DNA of 64,000 nt, taken from the NCBI GenBank assembly GCA_012934845.2, contig WNNJ02002292.1, positions 111,283-175,282 on the forward strand, in the 5' to 3' direction. Under the pieces are notes generated by a model that worked only from the letters and a program-made list of their open reading frames with translations, was not told the DNA's origin and did no database searches. A program made the translations under genes and the position numbers. Source of the DNA: Pomphorhynchus laevis (lineage: Eukaryota; Acanthocephala; Palaeacanthocephala; Echinorhynchida; Pomphorhynchidae). Positions 23,880-64,000 of this stretch are shown one piece after another. The stretch's first letter is position 1. Every line of letters starts with the position of its first letter.

Positions 23880-24092
23880 TGAACAAGAAACAATAATTGA
23901 CTTTTATTTTAATATTTTATTTCATTAAAGTTGACTTTTATTTTAAACTTAAATTTTAAATGTTATATAACAATTACTTATTATTTTTAATTATTTATTA
24001 TTTAATTATTTAAATTTTATTTATTATTATTTATTTATAAATAATATAAAATACGTAGACTCAGTTATCTGATCTAATTTATCAAATTCAAT
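23880..24092 (+). mobile_element. Penelope-like element 3' end
   Basis: Shares the terminal 150 bp of the full PLE (TTGACTTTTATTTTAA..., ATAATATAAAATACGTAGAC) and ends TCAGTTATCTGATCTAATTT, the family's end motif. Confidence 0.8.
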
Positions 24093-26170
24093 ATTTAAGG
24101 TGCAGGTTTTGTTTTTCAAACACGAGTAACACATATCATTACTTGAGCAGTTGAGGTACGCCTGCTACATTCTAAAATAACATTCCCAACGCATAGTCTT
24201 TATTTAATAACGATGATTCTCCTTAGACATTAGACGGCATGAGGAAATTGGCTGCTAAAGCATTTTACTAAATGAGATGCATTTAAGAAGGCCAGATCAG
24301 ATAATATTTTAATCATATTCTACATTTTAAGAATGGGGAGGAGCATCATCAAAATTCTTTCAGTGATGCCTTACCATAAAGAGATGACAATATGATATAC
24401 ATATTAAATAACAATCTTAGTTAATCTACGTTAAACTAGAGAACTAGTATTTAAATCCATAGACATAAAAGCGATTGTAGAATTAAATATTTATTTAATT
24501 TATAATTACATTATTATTTATAATGTAATGATGCCGTAATATAATCCTGCTAGTATCGTCTCATTGAAATTTAATGAGTCGATTAAAACTCTTATTATAA
24601 TTTGATATTTAACTCTTTTATTAGATATTACACTCTTATTATAATTAGAGAGCAACCCTTGTCGTTTATCCAGCAAAGACGTTTCTCCTTAATAGAGAGG
24701 AAGCGTTTCGTTCGCGTGTATCGAATTGGAATTCGAAGCAACTCTTAATGGATAGTGATATTTAACTTACGCCTGCCGTTGAATTCCCGAAAATTTAAAA
24801 GTTTGGTAGTCAAAGAAAGCGAGCATGTATAATGAGATGATATCTTGACGGTTTTTATGGAAAGTTTTGATCAAATAGAATTATGTGCCACACAAGAGTG
24901 TCTTTCTGTATTTGTAAATACTGCTATGTATTGATCAACAGCACTTAAATGCTCGAACTTGCATTTATTTAAAAATACTATCCCTATTGTAGCTTAACGA
25001 CATGTGAATTAGCATTATTAATTTGGTAGATGTTTGCCTATTAACGTTGAAGTGTTTTAATAACGTTTGATGTTGATCCTCCCTCATCGCCCATCGCGGC
25101 AGATGGTAATTATTTTAAATAAATTATCTCAGATAATTAGATATTTAGATGCCAAAATAAAAAAAACGAAATTAAAATTAAATGCGAATTTACAAACTTT
25201 GAATTAAAATGGCCACATAGAAACCAAACTGTAAATATATAAATATTAAGATAACATAACATTCAATATTTTGCAATTTTTCATGTGAACAAAGATGTAT
25301 AATAATTTTTATTGAACAATAAAATTGCATATATTCTTTTTATTAATACAAATTAAAAACCAGATCCTATCAATGTTTTACACCTAATAAAATTTGTAAA
25401 TTTACGGTAATGGAAAAGAGATAATTTTATTCCATAAATTACAATATTTTCCTGCTATAATCTAATTTCTTCGTTCCTGTTAATTTACGAATAAATCAAT
25501 TTCGTATAAACGAATTAAACTGATTTCTTCGTTCCTGGAAATTTACAAAACTATAAATAAATGGATATTTTCAATAAGACAAATATTCTAATCATGTAGC
25601 TACAAGCCTATTTAACTTGCAAGTTATTGCATTAAATTGGTTTTTTTTTCGACCAAAAGTGCTATAAAATCTTTGACTAATCTATATTTTTCATCGTTAT
25701 TCGAGTAAAAATTAAGCGGTTTTCTAAAATACATGCATTTTTTAGACGAAAATCGATATTGCATTTCCGGATTTTTTCTATCTAATGGCTTGCATACAAA
25801 GATTATTAAGAGTATTCCCGTTTTTGTGTCAATTTATACAAGACCATTATAAAGAACAAATTAATTTTGCTCTCTACATACAGTGACTTCAACGAAATGA
25901 CAAAATTCTCGCTTTAAAGAAGAGGAACAATTTATGGCAAAGTAAAAATTGATTACGTGAACACATTACAATGCACATGCCTTTAATAAATTATATTCTT
26001 ATCAAGATAACTGATGAGAAAGAACAGTTACTTAGAAATTCGATGTACAGAACATTACATCGATTCCATTCACTTAATTGATTGTGTAAGAGACAATCAA
26101 GAAAGAGCGAGATATCGTTTTTGGTAAAAAAGAGGAAAGCTACAATTTCGAACTATATCGAATTTGGAAA
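24093..26170. other. 5' flank of NALCN
   Basis: About 2 kb without another gene. 24655-24780 and 25075-25100 are less AT-rich islands. No TATA box or CpG island can be defended; the NALCN 5'UTR and promoter presumably lie here. Confidence 0.4.
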
Positions 26171-62327
<36,157 letters not shown>

Positions 62328-62461
62328 TAAAGTACTTTCAATTATTAAAAGGTTTTTGCCAATATTGGCAAATAATGAAATTAATGCCATTCATTGAAAT
62401 TATAATATATTCGTTGCGAAATTTTAACTAAGAATTTAAATATGAATTCTTTGTACACTAT

Positions 62462-62915
62462 AATTAGTCTACGTATTTTGTATTATAAATTTAAAAATAA
62501 ATATTTCAATCTTTAGAGATTAGAAACTTTAGATGATATTTTTTAAATTTAATTTTTATGATGTATCATAATTAAGATTAGATGTCGTCTGGCTGAATTG
62601 TTATTTTGTTTCGGCACATATTTCGACTCAACATTGCAACGGTACCAAAACATGGCTTTGATGTTTTTCCTCTTGTGAAGTTTGATTACCTAATGGATCT
62701 TATTCTAATACAAAGTATATTAATATCCATAAAACTTTTCCGCTTAAGTGTTTAAATTTATTTTAAATAATATTTTTTTGATTTATATATTTTACTATTT
62801 TCTATTTGATGATATTTTTATAGCAACTTAGTTTAAAATATATATCTATTAAGTTATTTAAATGATTTTGAAGAAAGCCAATATCGTTACCAGATGCTTT
62901 CTTCAGCATACGTTT
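62462..62915 (-). mobile_element. Penelope-like element 3' region, minus strand
   Basis: The reverse complement runs from the thumb (GATATTGGCTTTCTTCAAAA at 62895-62915) through the terminal repeat, with GTTGAGTC and GTGCCGAAACA, to ACGTAGACTAATT near 62465. The end motif is eroded. Confidence 0.8.
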
Positions 62916-62954
62916 AAGTCTATCTAGATCAGATTTTGCAAACCAATTCACCAT

Positions 62955-64000
62955 AATGGGGAACTCCAGGTATTTTACCCTACTTGTGAAGGTATGGGTG
63001 GTTTAGGCTGCAAAATGGAGGAAAGTGCAGAGAGTGCTAATCTCTTAAGTTTCTTTTTGGTGGCAGGGGCGCCATGAAAGACTACCACCTGCGATTTAGT
63101 GGAGTTAAGAACAAGATTGGATATGGGTAGCTGGTCTTTTAATCTTGAAAATAAACGGCTGATGCCAGAGACTACATCTTTGCACATGCGCTCAGAGAAC
63201 AGGGCTGTGGTATCATAAGCGTATACCACAAGATGTTGATCGCGTTTAAATTTTTTGTAGAGTATAATGGAGGCAGCAAGATACAAGATTGGAGAAAGTG
63301 GGGATCCTTGAGGCACACCCGTAATAGGGTAGAACTGACGTGCATCAGGGTCGTCTTCATAGAAAAATCGCTTGGTATACAGCAGGATCTCCACCCTGAT
63401 TATAATTATCGCAGGCAACCCAAGGTACCTAAGAGAATAGGTAACAACAGGAATAGGAATGCGGCCAAATGCCACAGAAAAGTCAATAATAACAGCTGTA
63501 ACAAGCTGATGACTGTTATCTCGGCAAAGCTGATGCACTTCAATTATTGCAGAATTAACCGAGCGATCTGTTACGTACCCATGAAAACCTGGTCGGATTA
63601 AATTCCGCCTACTTAGATGGTCGCCTAATATTTATACCAGCAATATCGGACAAAGAGGCAAATAGCATTGTGATGGCGACCTCATTGTGATGGAGAGTGG
63701 CGTGTGGGTTCTGGAGGTGACCGGAAGTGTCCCCTAAGAGTTTAGGATATCTGTGACAGATAGATCCCTACTCCTGAAGTTAAACCAAGGCAGTATTGGT
63801 TGGGGAGATTGAGTGGCTCCATAATTATGTAAGGAAAGTGACTCCTCTAAAACTTTGTCAAGGCATATGCTACCAATCCAAACCAAGGCTCTATCCTTCC
63901 AGCAGACAAACTTCTCCTTCTTGAATATCTTCCAGAAGGAAGCCTGAGAAGGGTTTAGGTGAGCAATGCTTGCCCTATCCCTGCTCAGCTGGAACCTATA
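62955..64000 (-). mobile_element. LINE L1w, minus strand, runs off the right edge
   Basis: Frame 63538-62978: MHQLCRDNSHQLVTAVIIDF with VAFGRI (motif A), then YPITGVPQGSPLSPILYLAA and a YAYDTTALF box where the catalytic YADD is changed to YAYD. 64000-63600 is the non-coding or early coding part shared with 20-260. A segment of the RT fingers present in the copy at position 261 is missing here. Not active. Confidence 0.88.

Overview
This is a very AT-rich invertebrate animal window. It contains spliceosomal introns with GT..AG ends, a nuclear tRNA-Trp, Penelope-like, LINE and hAT elements, and one large host gene. That gene is the sodium leak channel NALCN. Its selectivity-filter exons come in alternative E and K forms, a known invertebrate arrangement, which argues against a vertebrate. 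I do not assign a species or phylum.

Layout. 1-5.3 kb: a decayed LINE, a minisatellite, an intact single-exon ORF with an SGNH-like look (2436-3431), a TTAA-flanked MITE and tRNA-Trp. 6-15 kb: LINE tails, Penelope-like (PLE) fragments and long AT-rich stretches. 15.2-17.9 kb: a small intact ORF of unknown function, then a 3'-truncated hAT transposon with a long palindrome at the break. 20.1-23.5 kb: an almost full-length RTE-like LINE on the minus strand. 26.2-62.3 kb: NALCN on the plus strand. I could place 24 constitutive or alternative exon positions (25 exons) with consistent phases; they encode about 1,100 residues, from the N-terminus to the domain III pore. The gene runs off the right edge. 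Its introns are either tiny (43-62 bp) or large and full of transposons. 62.4-64 kb: a PLE tail and a LINE in inverted orientation to the LINE at position 1.

Main biological points. (1) NALCN has two consecutive, mutually exclusive-looking pore exons for domain II, one with Glu and one with Lys at the filter position. (2) The second NALCN intron block holds a recent PLE of the permuted type (GIY-YIG endonuclease N-terminal). It has 14-bp target duplications, and its 5' junction carries an exact 25-bp copy of the upstream NALCN exon. (3) A 341-bp tandem repeat in another NALCN intron has all three strands of a hammerhead ribozyme core within 75 nt, with three complementary stems. The strands occur in the opposite cyclic order from natural type I/II/III hammerheads, so the fold would be pseudoknotted. 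A weaker version with the same cyclic order sits in the PLE terminal repeats. This is the best candidate for something undescribed.

All calls are by eye from sequence and remembered family features; no alignment, folding or database search was run.
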